13,187 bases of DNA from JANXQG01 sp037147235 (GTDB taxonomy: Bacteria > Planctomycetota > Planctomycetia > Pirellulales > Thermoguttaceae). Positions 6,096-13,187 of the stretch are shown here, piece by piece. The stretch is taken from contig JBAWVO010000179.1 of NCBI GenBank assembly GCA_037147235.1, positions 1 through 13,187 on the forward strand. The letters are read 5' to 3'. The notes beneath the pieces are model-generated. The model did no database searches. It saw only the letters and a list, made by a program, of their open reading frames with translations, and was not told where the DNA came from. How positions within the stretch are numbered: position 1 is the first letter of the stretch; each line of letters starts with the position of its first letter. The position numbers were made by a program, and so were the translations under genes.

Positions 6096-7142
6096 TTAGT
6101 AGTTCTCGGAGACCGTGCCGTCGTTGCGAACCCCGAGGCTCTGGTAGGTAAGAAGATCGATCTTGAAATTCAACAGCTTCACCGAACCATCGCAAAAGAC
6201 CATCTGGAAGCCTTGGGAGTGCGCGCTACCGAAAATCTTGCTGGGATTCGTGATTGGACACGTCGAATCCGAGTAGCTGAGGGGCGAGTAGTCTCGCAGT
6301 GGCGCGAGCGTCTGCGTCGGCAGCGGAGACGGCAGCGGCGTTGACAGCGTGGGAACCCAGCGGTTGGTGTCATAGCCATTGCCTTGCAGCGCACAATAGT
6401 TCTCGGCACCAGGTGTTCCTGCGGAACCCGCGGAAGACGTGTAATAGAAGTTGGGATCAAGAAACTTCTCGCCTGCCAGAAAGACGTTACTCAGGCCATC
6501 AGTGACGTGCCCTGATTGGACTTCGCTCCGCTCTCCCGAGATACCGTTGAAGGTCGATTGATTGGTCGGCCAAGAGTAAGTGGAGGAATTTGCGAGGACA
6601 CTTATAGGCGGGCCGCCATTGGCGGTGACCAAAACCACACTGCCGCCGTTAGCCGCGTAATCGGTCTTGCTGAGCTTCAAGGGTTGGGGTTGGGCTGCAT
6701 TGGTTGCGACCCCACTCGCAGGGTAGGCAACCGGTCTGCGACGCGTCGGACAGATCAGGGATGGGATGACCGCGGATTGCAACTCTGCCGATGCCTTACC
6801 CGTACCACTGCCCTTGCCAATATCGTGAATCATATCCAAGCCCATAAAAGGGAGTAGATTATAGATCCAACCGCCCGGTTGCCTGGCACCGACACCCCGA
6901 TCTGGATCTCCGACCCACAAATAACCCCAACCGCTGGACGGAAAGTGGCCAAACTTTGCCAGGTGCATTTGAGCCGCCTTCCCGATTTGCGAGAGGTTGT
7001 TTTTGCACTGGGTCCGTCGCATCGACTCGCGAACTGCGCCGACTGCCGGAATGAGCAGGCCCATTAAGATGCCGAGAATGGCGATCACGACGAGCAGTTC
7101 TACCAGCGTAAATGCCGCATTTTTTTCACGAGAAACCGCCAT
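6096..7142 (-). CDS. DUF1559 (prepilin-like N-terminus) protein
   Basis: A 348-residue protein starting MAVSREKNAAFTLVELLVVI. The FTLVELLVVIAILGILMGLLIP segment is a type IV prepilin-like cleavage/methylation signal followed by a membrane helix. Next comes the typical DUF1559 run (RRTQCKNNLSQIG, residues about 41-53) and, near the end, HSQGFQMVFCDGSV, the H-x9-DG motif of the family. It is probably processed by a prepilin peptidase and displayed at the cell envelope; its role is unknown, as for most paralogues, which can number in the hundreds per planctomycete genome. ATG 7142 is preferred over GTG 7175 because GGAGG sits nine bases before it. It has its own consensus promoter and leads the two-gene unit with the MDR oxidoreductase. 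Confidence 0.93.
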   Translation of the reverse strand: MAVSREKNAAFTLVELLVVIAILGILMGLLIPAVGAVRESMRRTQCKNNLSQIGKAAQMHLAKFGHFPSSGWGYLWVGDPDRGVGARQPGGWIYNLLPFMGLDMIHDIGKGSGTGKASAELQSAVIPSLICPTRRRPVAYPASGVATNAAQPQPLKLSKTDYAANGGSVVLVTANGGPPISVLANSSTYSWPTNQSTFNGISGERSEVQSGHVTDGLSNVFLAGEKFLDPNFYYTSSAGSAGTPGAENYCALQGNGYDTNRWVPTLSTPLPSPLPTQTLAPLRDYSPLSYSDSTCPITNPSKIFGSAHSQGFQMVFCDGSVKLLNFKIDLLTYQSLGVRNDGTVSENY

Positions 7143-7218
7143 GGCTTGGTGCCTCCACTGAAAAAGACCAGCCACCGCAGACCGGCGGCCACGATTGAGA
7201 CCTCTGTTCCGACACCGA

Positions 7219-7248
7219 ATTATAATCGACCTTTTCCCTCGCTGTCAA
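7219..7248 (-). promoter_or_regulatory. Consensus sigma70 promoter for the DUF1559 gene
   Basis: On the minus strand, TTGACA (7243-7248) and TATAAT (7219-7224) are both perfect and are separated by 18 bases (17 if TTATAA is read as the -10). Transcription would begin near 7211 and leave a leader of roughly 70 bases before ATG 7142. The site lies in the short gap after pntB, so the DUF1559 unit need not depend on the transhydrogenase operon. Confidence 0.75.
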
Positions 7249-7261
7249 TTATTTTCCGCAC

Positions 7262-8677
7262 TCACTCCTTCAACGCATGAACCAGGTTTGTGAGCACTGC
7301 CTTGGCATCACCGAAAAGCATGAGCGTGTTGTCGGCAAAGAAAAGCTCGTTTTCAATGCCGGCAAACCCAGGGTTCATGCTCCGTTTGATGACGAACACC
7401 GTCTTGGCCTTGTCGGCGTCGATGATTGGCATGCCGTAGATTGGGCTTGACTTGTCGTGCCGAGCGGCCGGATTCACTACATCGTTTGCCCCCACCACCA
7501 GGGTGACATCGGCCTCCGGCATTTCGGGGTTGATCTCCTCCATTTCGATGAGGCGGTCGTAGGGAATCTCGGCCTCGGCCAGCAAGACGTTCATGTGGCC
7601 CGGCATGCGGCCGGCAACCGGATGCACGGCAAACTTCACGGTCACGCCGCGCTTGGTCAGGGCATCATACAACTCACGGACGCGGTGCTGGGCCTGGGCC
7701 ACGGCCATGCCATAGCCTGGTACGATGACGACAGTCCGCGCAGCATCCAAAATTTGGGCCGCATCTTCGGCCGTGGCGCTCTTGGCCGTCCGCTGCTCGA
7801 TCGCGCCGCTGGCGGCTTGAACTTGGCCGAAAGCCCCAAACAACACGTTGGTAAACGAGCGATTCATCGCCTTGCACATGATGATCGAGAGGATCAGGCC
7901 CGATGAACCATCGAGCGCACCCGCCGCAATCAATAGTTTGTTATCCAGCACAAATCCCATGGCCACGGCCGACAGGCCCGCATAGGAGTTCAGCAATGCA
8001 ATCACGGTCGGCATGTCGGCACCACCGATGGGGATGATGAGCAAGACGCCGAAGGCGAGCGAGAGCAGGACGATGACGGGGAATAAGAACCACCACGTCG
8101 GGTTATAGACCAGCAACGCGCCGGAGAGCAATGCGACCCCCATGAGCGTGAAGTTGATCGCATTCTGTCCCTTGTAGGTGATGGGCCGCGTTGGGATTAA
8201 CTCCTGGAGTTTGCCTGCCGCCATGAGGCTGCCAGTAAAGGTTAAGAAGCCAAGGATCACTTCGGCGACCAGGGCACCGGTGGTGAAGCCGGTAAGTTCG
8301 CGAGATTGGTTGAGATCGACAAGAACCAAGTCATGCTTGTATCTCAAGTAAAATTCCGCGACGCCTACCAGCCCTGCGGCCAGACCGCCGAATGCGTGCG
8401 ATAGCGCGGTTCGCTGGGGAACGGCCGTCAACGGAACCCACGACAACGGCACACCGACCAAGCAGCCGATCACGACGGCAGCCGCGATCCAGTTGTAGGT
8501 GAGAATGCCCGGATCCAGCATCGTTCCGCCGATCGCAGCCACCATCGCCACCACGCCGGAAACGATGCCCCGGCGGGCCGTGCCGGGGTGGCTCATCCAC
8601 TTCAACGAAAAGATAAACAACCCGGTCGAAACCAGGTAAATCAGTTGCGTGATGATATCCACGTACTCTTTATTCAT
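7262..8677 (-). CDS. pntB: NAD(P) transhydrogenase subunit beta
   Basis: Membrane subunit of the proton-translocating transhydrogenase that drives NADPH formation from NADH using the proton gradient. The 471 residues start with a hydrophobic region of several helices (about 1-265; for example LIYLVSTGLFIFSL and WFLFPVIVLLSLAFGVLL), matching domain II. The C-terminal NADP-binding domain III begins near residue 316 with VVIVPGYGMAVAQAQ and contains GRMPGHMNVLLAEA, GANDVVNP and KRSMNPGFAG. Length is close to the usual 460-470. The ATG overlaps the pntAB stop by four bases (ATGA), implying coupled translation. It is the last gene of the pnt operon. No intrinsic terminator is visible after it; the DUF1559 promoter follows at once. 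Confidence 0.97.
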   Translation of the reverse strand: MNKEYVDIITQLIYLVSTGLFIFSLKWMSHPGTARRGIVSGVVAMVAAIGGTMLDPGILTYNWIAAAVVIGCLVGVPLSWVPLTAVPQRTALSHAFGGLAAGLVGVAEFYLRYKHDLVLVDLNQSRELTGFTTGALVAEVILGFLTFTGSLMAAGKLQELIPTRPITYKGQNAINFTLMGVALLSGALLVYNPTWWFLFPVIVLLSLAFGVLLIIPIGGADMPTVIALLNSYAGLSAVAMGFVLDNKLLIAAGALDGSSGLILSIIMCKAMNRSFTNVLFGAFGQVQAASGAIEQRTAKSATAEDAAQILDAARTVVIVPGYGMAVAQAQHRVRELYDALTKRGVTVKFAVHPVAGRMPGHMNVLLAEAEIPYDRLIEMEEINPEMPEADVTLVVGANDVVNPAARHDKSSPIYGMPIIDADKAKTVFVIKRSMNPGFAGIENELFFADNTLMLFGDAKAVLTNLVHALKE

Positions 8678-9051
8678 GACTTGCTTGGCTCCCGCTTCTT
8701 GAACATCTTGAGCATGCGATCCGTGAGGAGAAACCCACTTACGATATTGGTCATTGAAGCGGCCAGAGCGACGGTCCCCATGATCGTAATGATCATTGGC
8801 TGATTCTCACCGCCCGACGCCTTACCAGCAAGAAGGATCGATCCCACGACCGCGATGGCGGAAATGGCATTGGTCAGCGACATCAGGGGCGTGTGGAGCA
8901 ATCGCGAAACATTTTTGACCACTTCCAGCCCGATGAACGTCGCCAACATCAGCACGAACAACAGGGTCAGGAAGTGCGCTATCGTCAAAGGGCCTTTTGC
9001 GCCAGTTTCCGGTGCCGACAGTGCCAAGAGTATCCAGGGGGTAAATGACAT
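8674..9051 (-). CDS. pntAB: NAD(P) transhydrogenase subunit alpha part 2
   Basis: This 125-residue protein is the membrane portion of the alpha subunit encoded as a separate polypeptide, as in Rhodospirillum rubrum and unlike the fused PntA of E. coli. It has hydrophobic segments at about 27-44 (FLTLLFVLMLATFIGLEV), 58-78 (NAISAIAVVGSILLAG) and 85-106. HTPLMSLTNAISAI is the characteristic motif of this domain and lines the proton pathway with PntB. AAGGAC lies about 11 bases before the ATG. It sits between pntAA, 121 bases upstream across a repeat, and pntB, which it overlaps by four bases. The N-terminal dozen residues (TPWILLALSAPETG) are not part of the conserved core as I know it. Confidence 0.95.
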   Translation of the reverse strand: MSFTPWILLALSAPETGAKGPLTIAHFLTLLFVLMLATFIGLEVVKNVSRLLHTPLMSLTNAISAIAVVGSILLAGKASGGENQPMIITIMGTVALAASMTNIVSGFLLTDRMLKMFKKREPSKS

Positions 9052-9095
9052 CGTTTAGCTTGTCCTTTCTACGTCGAAATCCATTTTTTGGGTTG

Positions 9096-9167
9096 GTAGG
9101 ATGGACCTCCGGGTCCGTCCTTATTTCTTATTTTACTTTCACGGACGGACTTGGAAGTCCATCCTAC
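9096..9167. repeat. REP-like palindrome, gtaggatgg family, copy 2
   Basis: The left arm gtaggatggacctccgggtc and right arm gacttggaagtccatcctac pair with a few mismatches around an AT-rich loop of about 22 bases. The ends match copies 1 and 3. It lies inside the transhydrogenase operon between pntAA and pntAB, five bases past the pntAA stop, so it would be transcribed and could form a hairpin in the mRNA. Confidence 0.8.
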
Positions 9168-9172
9168 GGTAT

Positions 9173-10315
9173 CTAAAGCAACTGCTGAATCCTCGCACAG
9201 ACAATTTTGCCGTCGCGGGCGACCAGTGTGTCGCGGATGATCTCGTCTTCCATATTGATCTGCACCTGCTTGTCCTTCACCAGGTTGAGCAGGAACGTGG
9301 AAATGTTTTTCGCATACATCTGGCTGGCGTGCTGGGGAATTTCCGCCGACAGATTGAGCGGCCCGAGGATGGTGACCCCGTTGTGGACGATCCGCTGGCC
9401 GGCCTGAGTCAATTCGCAGTTGCCGCCTCGCTCTGCGGCTAGGTCAATGATCACTGAACCAGGAACCATGCCTTCCACTGCCTGCTTGGTGACGATCACG
9501 GGCGATTTCTGCCCTGGAACCGCCGCAGTGGTGATGACTACGTCGCTGCCGGCCACCGGCTTGACCATGAACTCCTGCTGTTTTTTGTTCGCGGCCTCGT
9601 CCTGCGCCTGGGCGTAGCCGCCCTTACCTTCGCTGGCCGCAGTGTCCAGCGGCATTTCGACCACTTTGCCACCCAGGCTGGTGATCTGCTCCTTGGCCGC
9701 AGGGCGGACATCATAGGCCGACACGGCCGCACCAAGTCGCCGGGCGGTGGCAATCGCCTGCAAACCGGCCACACCGGCACCGACGATGAACACCTTCGCG
9801 GAGTTCAGAGTTCCTGCCGCCGTAATGAGCATTGGGAAGATCCTGGGCAACTCTTGTGCGGCCAGGAGCACAGCCCGATAGCCGGCAATCGTCGCTTGCG
9901 ACGAGAGTACATCCATGCTCTGCGCCCGCGTAATGCGGGGCAAAAGCTCCAGACCAAAGAGCATCGCTCCGGTGGCGGCAAACTCCTGGTTCGCCTTTGG
10001 CTGCCCCAAGGGATCGCATAATCCGATGACAATCTTGCCTGGGGAGAGCTTGGGTAGGTCGGCCTTGCCCGCCTGGGGATTGGCTCCCGCAGCGCGGACC
10101 TGTAAAATCACGTCGGCGGTGAAGACCTCATCGCGCGTGGGAACCACCTTGGCCCCCTTTTCGACGTATTGGGAATCCGGAAATCCGGCGGCCACACCCG
10201 CCCCTGATTGCACGCGGACTTCGATTCCCGCTTTTGCCAAAACTGGAATACTCGCCGGGTTGAGGGCAACACGGGTTTCGCCAGGAAATGTTTCTCGAGG
10301 AATGCCAACGATCAT
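9173..10315 (-). CDS. pntAA: NAD(P) transhydrogenase subunit alpha part 1
   Basis: The NAD(H)-binding domain I of transhydrogenase, here a separate soluble subunit of 380 residues. It starts MIVGIPRETFPGETRVALNP, the usual family start, so I prefer ATG 10315 over ATG 10339, which would add MPHRLGRI. RITRAQSMDVLSSQATIAGYR (about 127-147) is a strong family signature. The dinucleotide fold VFIVGAGVAGLQAIATARRL (about 175-194) is followed by the acidic YDVRP. TTAAVPGQKSPVIV and ERGGNCELTQ also match. It works with PntAB and PntB at the membrane. The upstream region is divergent from rplM. A ribosome binding site is weak (gggtag). The REP-like element separates it from pntAB. Confidence 0.96.
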   Translation of the reverse strand: MIVGIPRETFPGETRVALNPASIPVLAKAGIEVRVQSGAGVAAGFPDSQYVEKGAKVVPTRDEVFTADVILQVRAAGANPQAGKADLPKLSPGKIVIGLCDPLGQPKANQEFAATGAMLFGLELLPRITRAQSMDVLSSQATIAGYRAVLLAAQELPRIFPMLITAAGTLNSAKVFIVGAGVAGLQAIATARRLGAAVSAYDVRPAAKEQITSLGGKVVEMPLDTAASEGKGGYAQAQDEAANKKQQEFMVKPVAGSDVVITTAAVPGQKSPVIVTKQAVEGMVPGSVIIDLAAERGGNCELTQAGQRIVHNGVTILGPLNLSAEIPQHASQMYAKNISTFLLNLVKDKQVQINMEDEIIRDTLVARDGKIVCARIQQLL

Positions 10316-10476
10316 AATTCTACCCAATCGGTGGGGCATGGATACGGTGATACCACAAACTACAGTCTAGCTTACAAAAAGTATTATGATGGTTATATAG
10401 GTGCTTGGGAATCCCCTCGACTGGGTGAATTGCTGGTGGCGGACAAAATTTCTCTATTTCCGAGTGGCGGACACCC

Positions 10477-10505
10477 TTGTCATGCGGCCGATATATAGCT
10501 AGAAT
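10477..10505 (+). promoter_or_regulatory. Sigma70-type promoter for rplM-rpsI
   Basis: TTGTCA (10477-10482) and TAGAAT (10500-10505), with 17 bases between, are each one base from consensus. Transcription would begin near 10512 and give a leader of about 91 bases before ATG 10603. L13 operon leaders are often autoregulated in bacteria, but I cannot identify a specific structure here. Confidence 0.6.
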
Positions 10506-10602
10506 GCATGTTTCCCGGCTTCAGGCTGAGTGGAAGGAATTTTATTATCCGGATCACAACCGATATTGTCGTGTTTGTGGCCATTTTGTCAGGATTGTAA
10601 CA

Positions 10603-11052
10603 ATGCTTAAGATAGCGAAGACGTACATGGCCAAGCCGGGCGAGCTTAAGGCCAAATGGTGGTTGGTGGACGCTACGGACAAAGTGGTTGGCCGAGCGGC
10701 TAGCGATATCGCGATGATTCTCATGGGCAAGCATCGTCCCACGTACACGCCCCATATTGATACGGGCGACTTTGTGGTCGTGATCAACGCCGAGAAGATC
10801 ATCTTTAGCGATCCCAACAAGTGGGAAGAGAAAGAGTACTCTTGGTACACCGGCTATCCGGGCCAGCACCGCGAGACGGCCGCCACGCGCCGCAAGCGCA
10901 AGCCGGAGAAGATCCTCTCCGAGGCCGTGCGGCGAATGTTGCCCAAGAACAAGCTCGCCTTCAAAATGATCTTGAAGTTGAAGATTTATGTCGGCAGCGA
11001 GCATCCTCATCAGGCACAGCAGCCTGAACCGCTCGAGGTTGCCATCAAATAG
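10603..11052 (+). CDS. rplM: 50S ribosomal protein L13
   Basis: A 149-residue protein of the large ribosomal subunit, recognised by KWWLVDATDKVVGRAASDIA, then GKHRPTYTPHIDTGDFVVVI with NAEKI, and the later PKNKLAF and YVGSEHPHQAQQPE. E. coli L13 is 142 residues, so length is normal. ATG 10603 has AGGA eight bases upstream and lies after the promoter; the open frame extends further back to 10477, but that stretch overlaps the promoter and does not look coding. ATG 10627 (MAKPGELKAKWW) is a less likely start. It is followed 84 bases later by rpsI, the conserved bacterial pair. Confidence 0.97.
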   Translation: MLKIAKTYMAKPGELKAKWWLVDATDKVVGRAASDIAMILMGKHRPTYTPHIDTGDFVVVINAEKIIFSDPNKWEEKEYSWYTGYPGQHRETAATRRKRKPEKILSEAVRRMLPKNKLAFKMILKLKIYVGSEHPHQAQQPEPLEVAIK

Positions 11053-11136
11053 TTTCGTTCAAGTAGTTTTATCGCACACGCAAATTTGTGGAATTGAATT
11101 GCACAAAACACAGGTTGCCCAGGAAATAGGTTAAAA

Positions 11137-11553
11137 ATGGCAGAGGCAGTGACCACACTCAAAGGACGAGCAGACGACATTTTGGGAACGGGACGGCGGA
11201 AGACCTCCTGTGCGCGCGTTCGTCTGCGTCCGGGACAGGGAACAATCATCATCAATAGCCGTCCCTTCGACGAGTATTTCCGCAACATCTCGCACCAGAA
11301 CGCGGTGCTTGCCGCGCTGCTTCAGACCGGCAAACGCGATCAGGTTGATGTTATGATCCGCGTCGACGGTGGCGGTATCACCGGTCAGGCCGATGCCTGC
11401 AAACTGGGGATCGCCCGGGCACTGAAGAAGTCGGGCGAGGATATGGAAAAGCTCCGCGAGAATGCCCTCTTGACTCGCGACAGCCGCATGAAGGAACGCA
11501 AGAAGTATGGTCTCCGCGGTGCTCGCCGTGGAACGCAGTTCTCCAAGCGGTAA
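11137..11553 (+). CDS. rpsI: 30S ribosomal protein S9
   Basis: A 138-residue small-subunit protein. GTGRRKTSCARVRLRPGQG, FDEYFRN, RVDGGGITGQADACKLGIAR and the invariant tail KYGLRGARRGTQFSKR identify it. The C-terminal Ser-Lys-Arg contacts tRNA in the ribosomal P site. A 16-residue N-terminal segment (MAEAVTTLKGRADDIL) precedes the core, slightly more than in E. coli S9 (130 residues). An AGGAAATAGG stretch before the ATG can serve as a ribosome binding site. It is the second gene of the rplM-rpsI operon and is followed by an intrinsic terminator. Confidence 0.97.
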   Translation: MAEAVTTLKGRADDILGTGRRKTSCARVRLRPGQGTIIINSRPFDEYFRNISHQNAVLAALLQTGKRDQVDVMIRVDGGGITGQADACKLGIARALKKSGEDMEKLRENALLTRDSRMKERKKYGLRGARRGTQFSKR

Positions 11554-11590
11554 TCATTGGAGCCGCTTGACGGCTTCGTAAATGTATTTC

Positions 11591-11626
11591 AAAAAACCGC
11601 GGTCTTATGGCCGCGGTTTTCCCTTG
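11591..11626 (+). terminator. Rho-independent terminator of rplM-rpsI
   Basis: The stem aaaaccgcgg/ccgcggtttt (11593-11602 with 11611-11620) is a perfect 10 bp around an 8-base loop. It is preceded by As and followed by tttt ccc tt. It lies 38 bases after the rpsI stop. The A-run on the left means it could also act on the other strand. Confidence 0.8.
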
Positions 11627-11640
11627 CGCAGTCGCTCGGG

Positions 11641-11737
11641 ACTTGGTGCGGCATAAGTAGGATGGACCTCCAGGTCCGTCCACGAAGAATAGGGACGGAC
11701 TCGGAGGTCCATCCTACCAAGTTATTCTGCACCAAGT
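11641..11737. repeat. REP-like palindrome, copy 3, inside a larger inverted repeat
   Basis: The core at 11657-11717 has ends gtaggatggacctccaggtc and ggaggtccatcctac, matching the copies at 4812 and 9096. Unlike them, the pairing continues outward: acttggtgcggcataa (11641-11656) pairs with ttattctgcaccaagt (11722-11737) with two mismatches, across a few unpaired bases. The total structure is about 97 bp. It lies between the rpsI terminator and the epimerase gene, 21 bases before the latter's ATG. Confidence 0.75.
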
Positions 11738-11758
11738 CCTTAGGAAGGGGCAAACCAC

Positions 11759-12670
11759 ATGGCTCCCAAACGGATCGTTCTGGCTGGCGGCAGCGGGTTC
11801 GTGGGCCAAGCCCTTGCCGGCCGCCTGCTTGCCGACGGTTATGAAGTGATCGTTCTTTCCCGGGGTAAACCACGAAACGCTCTCGGAACGATCGTCCCAT
11901 GGGACGGTTCGACGCTTGGCGATTGGGCAAAATCGCTGGAAGACGCCTTGGCCGTCGTCAACCTGACCGGCAAGAACATCAACTGCCGGCTGACGCAATC
12001 CAATCGCCGCAAGATCGTCCGCTCCCGCGTGGCGTCCGTCGAGGTGATTGGCGAGGCCATTCGTCGCTGCCGCCGGCCGCCGCGGGTCTTTGTGCAAACG
12101 GCTGCGGTTGGAATCTACGGCGACACGGGCGAAAGAGTTTGCGACGAATCGACCCCACCGGGCGGTGATTTCCTCGGCGAGACCTGCCAGCAGTGGGAAA
12201 AGGCATTTGACGAGAGTCCCATGCCGAGCGTCCGCCGCGTGGTGTTGCGTCTGGGTGTCATACTCGGCCGTGAGGGTGGCGCATTCCCGCCGCTGGCGAG
12301 CCTAGCCCGCTGGTTTCTCGGCGGGTCCGTCGGCAATGGGCGGCAGTATCTCAGTTGGTTGCACCTTGCCGACGCCGTGCGGATCTACCGCGATGCCATC
12401 GACCGCGAGGATTTTCACGGTGTCTATGTGGCTACCTCGCCGCAACCGGCGACCAACGCCCAATTCATGCGCGAGCTGCGTGCCGCACTCCACCGCCCCT
12501 GGAGTCCACCCGTCCCCGCCTTCGCCGTTCGCCTCGGCGGCTGGCTAACCGGCATCAATGCCAACCTAGCACTAACCGGCCAACGCTGCGCCCCGCGGAG
12601 GCTGATGCAGCAAGGATTTGCCTATGAGTTTCCCGAGTTGCGCAGGGCACTGAAAGATCTGACGGGCTAG
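11759..12670 (+). CDS. TIGR01777-family epimerase (SDR, YfcH-like)
   Basis: A 303-residue extended short-chain dehydrogenase-like protein. The nucleotide-binding loop is LAGGSGFVGQALA (about 8-20). NLTGKNINCRLT and RRKIVRSRVASV (about 83-94) are typical of the TIGR01777 subfamily, as are AAVGIYGDTGE (115-125), LRLGVILGREGGAF and LSWLHLADAV (198-207). The last 50 residues (GQRCAPRRLMQQGFAYEFPEL) match the DUF1731 C-terminal domain. It is likely a cytoplasmic NAD(P)-dependent enzyme on a nucleotide-sugar-like substrate, but substrates of this family are poorly known. AGGAAGGGG lies eight bases before the ATG. It appears to be a single-gene unit, separated from rpsI by the terminator and the palindrome. 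Length is normal for the family. Confidence 0.92.
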   Translation: MAPKRIVLAGGSGFVGQALAGRLLADGYEVIVLSRGKPRNALGTIVPWDGSTLGDWAKSLEDALAVVNLTGKNINCRLTQSNRRKIVRSRVASVEVIGEAIRRCRRPPRVFVQTAAVGIYGDTGERVCDESTPPGGDFLGETCQQWEKAFDESPMPSVRRVVLRLGVILGREGGAFPPLASLARWFLGGSVGNGRQYLSWLHLADAVRIYRDAIDREDFHGVYVATSPQPATNAQFMRELRAALHRPWSPPVPAFAVRLGGWLTGINANLALTGQRCAPRRLMQQGFAYEFPELRRALKDLTG

Positions 12671-13071
12671 GTACTCGTATTAACCAAGTCCGCCATCCGT
12701 CGTACCGCCCTTCTCTTGCGGACACCGTGTCCGCAAAACCGGAAACCTTACCCATCTTCATAAATGGATGATGCACCATCGGAACCAGGGATCATTACAA
12801 GGATAGCCATTCAAAGCGACTTTGGCAACGCTGGCCAAGCCCTTGCCACTTCCGCCAAGTCCGGATCGATTGCCGGTAAGCGATCGGCGCATAAATAACT
12901 GTCGTGTTTTGCCCACTCGCCGAGCGGGGGCGGACGGCACACGGAGTGTGCCTGCTACTTTTTACTGATGCGCCGATCCTAAGCGATCACAAAGCCCGAT
13001 GGGCTGCTGCCATCGACGCCTTGTCCTTACCCCCATCTTTCGGCCAGTCGAGTGTCTTCATGGCCATTTAT

Positions 13072-13130
13072 GGTCATTCCCGGCGCAGCCGGTATTCGGC
13101 CCGTGCTTTAGCACGGGTTTTGGAATGACC
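13072..13130. repeat. Nested inverted repeat
   Basis: Outer arms ggtcattcc (13072-13080) and ggaatgacc (13122-13130) are perfect complements. Between them, cccgtgc (13100-13106) and gcacggg (13111-13117) form a second hairpin with a four-base loop, followed by tttt. The nested layout suggests a small mobile palindrome or a structured transcript. Confidence 0.6.
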
Positions 13131-13141
13131 GCGATCGACCG

Positions 13142-13182
13142 CCCCCGCGTCCCGACCGCCTACGGCGGTCGGGACGCGGGGG
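13142..13182. repeat. Perfect GC-rich palindrome, 19-bp arms
   Basis: Arms cccccgcgtcccgaccgcc and its exact complement are separated by only three bases (tac). It is adjacent to the window edge and 11 bases from the previous inverted repeat. A strong terminator-like stem without a T-run, or a REP-type element, are both possible. Confidence 0.7.
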
Positions 13183-13187
13183 GGAAT

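Larger units (their letters stand above)
12671..13187. other. 517-bp intergenic region with several hairpins, no clear gene
   Basis: No reading frame here has convincing composition or a recognisable product. It contains a hairpin at 12716-12736 (ttgcggaca/tgtccgcaa), a spaced 11-bp inverted repeat (gatcggcgcat at 12882-12892, complement at 12968-12978), a small palindrome ggcacacggagtgtgcc at 12936-12952, a 9-bp spaced inverted repeat at 13072-13130 and a long GC-rich palindrome at 13142-13182. The first hairpin could end transcription of the epimerase gene, but it lacks a T-run. Confidence 0.6.

Noticed and set aside
5169..6344. 391-codon open frame on the plus strand
   Set aside because: It lies antisense to the MDR oxidoreductase and the end of the DUF1559 gene, both of which have clear family motifs. 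Its translation shows no recognisable domain.
10340..10476. Possible small gene between pntAA and rplM
   Set aside because: The region is AT-richer and lacks coding bias; it is best explained as the divergent promoter region.
10477..10602. Extension of the L13 frame 42 codons upstream
   Set aside because: It would begin on the -35 box of a good promoter, and an AGGA-preceded ATG at 10603 matches the normal L13 start.
12758..12940. 60-codon minus-strand frame in the right intergenic region
   Set aside because: No recognisable motif and no ribosome binding site, and the segment contains part of inverted repeats; too weak to call a gene.

Overview
The window looks like a chromosomal segment of a member of the Planctomycetota. 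The main clue is a DUF1559-type protein with a prepilin-like N-terminus and a C-terminal H-x9-DG motif, a family that is hugely expanded in that phylum. A short secreted Tyr/Pro-rich protein, high GC content, weak ribosome binding sites and abundant small palindromic repeats fit the same picture. Genus cannot be judged from the sequence.

Left part (1-4740): a small secreted protein gene on the minus strand is divergent from top6B, the ATPase subunit of topoisomerase VI. Downstream on the plus strand lies a short AF2212-like (DUF104) antitoxin gene that overlaps, by ATGA, a reading frame running into top6A, the DNA-cleaving subunit. The first 11 codons of that frame resemble the start of a PIN-domain toxin rather than Top6A. 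A solitary HicB-like antitoxin gene follows. The type IIB topoisomerase operon is therefore interrupted and flanked by antitoxin genes that lack intact toxins. Top6B also appears to carry a second helix-two-turn-helix-like segment inserted in its transducer domain.

Middle (4676-5100): about 420 bp without genes, packed with palindromic repeats of at least two families.

Right-centre (5100-10315), all on the minus strand: a three-subunit proton-translocating NAD(P) transhydrogenase (pntAA, pntAB, pntB), then a DUF1559 protein gene with its own consensus promoter, then a quinone-oxidoreductase-like MDR gene. Transhydrogenase and the MDR enzyme both concern NADPH, but a shared pathway is only a guess. 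A repeat of the family seen at 4812 sits between pntAA and pntAB.

Right (10477-12670), plus strand: the conserved rplM-rpsI pair (L13, S9) with a good promoter and an intrinsic terminator, another palindromic repeat, and a TIGR01777-family epimerase gene. The last 517 bp hold no convincing gene but several hairpins, including a perfect 19-bp-arm palindrome at the right edge.
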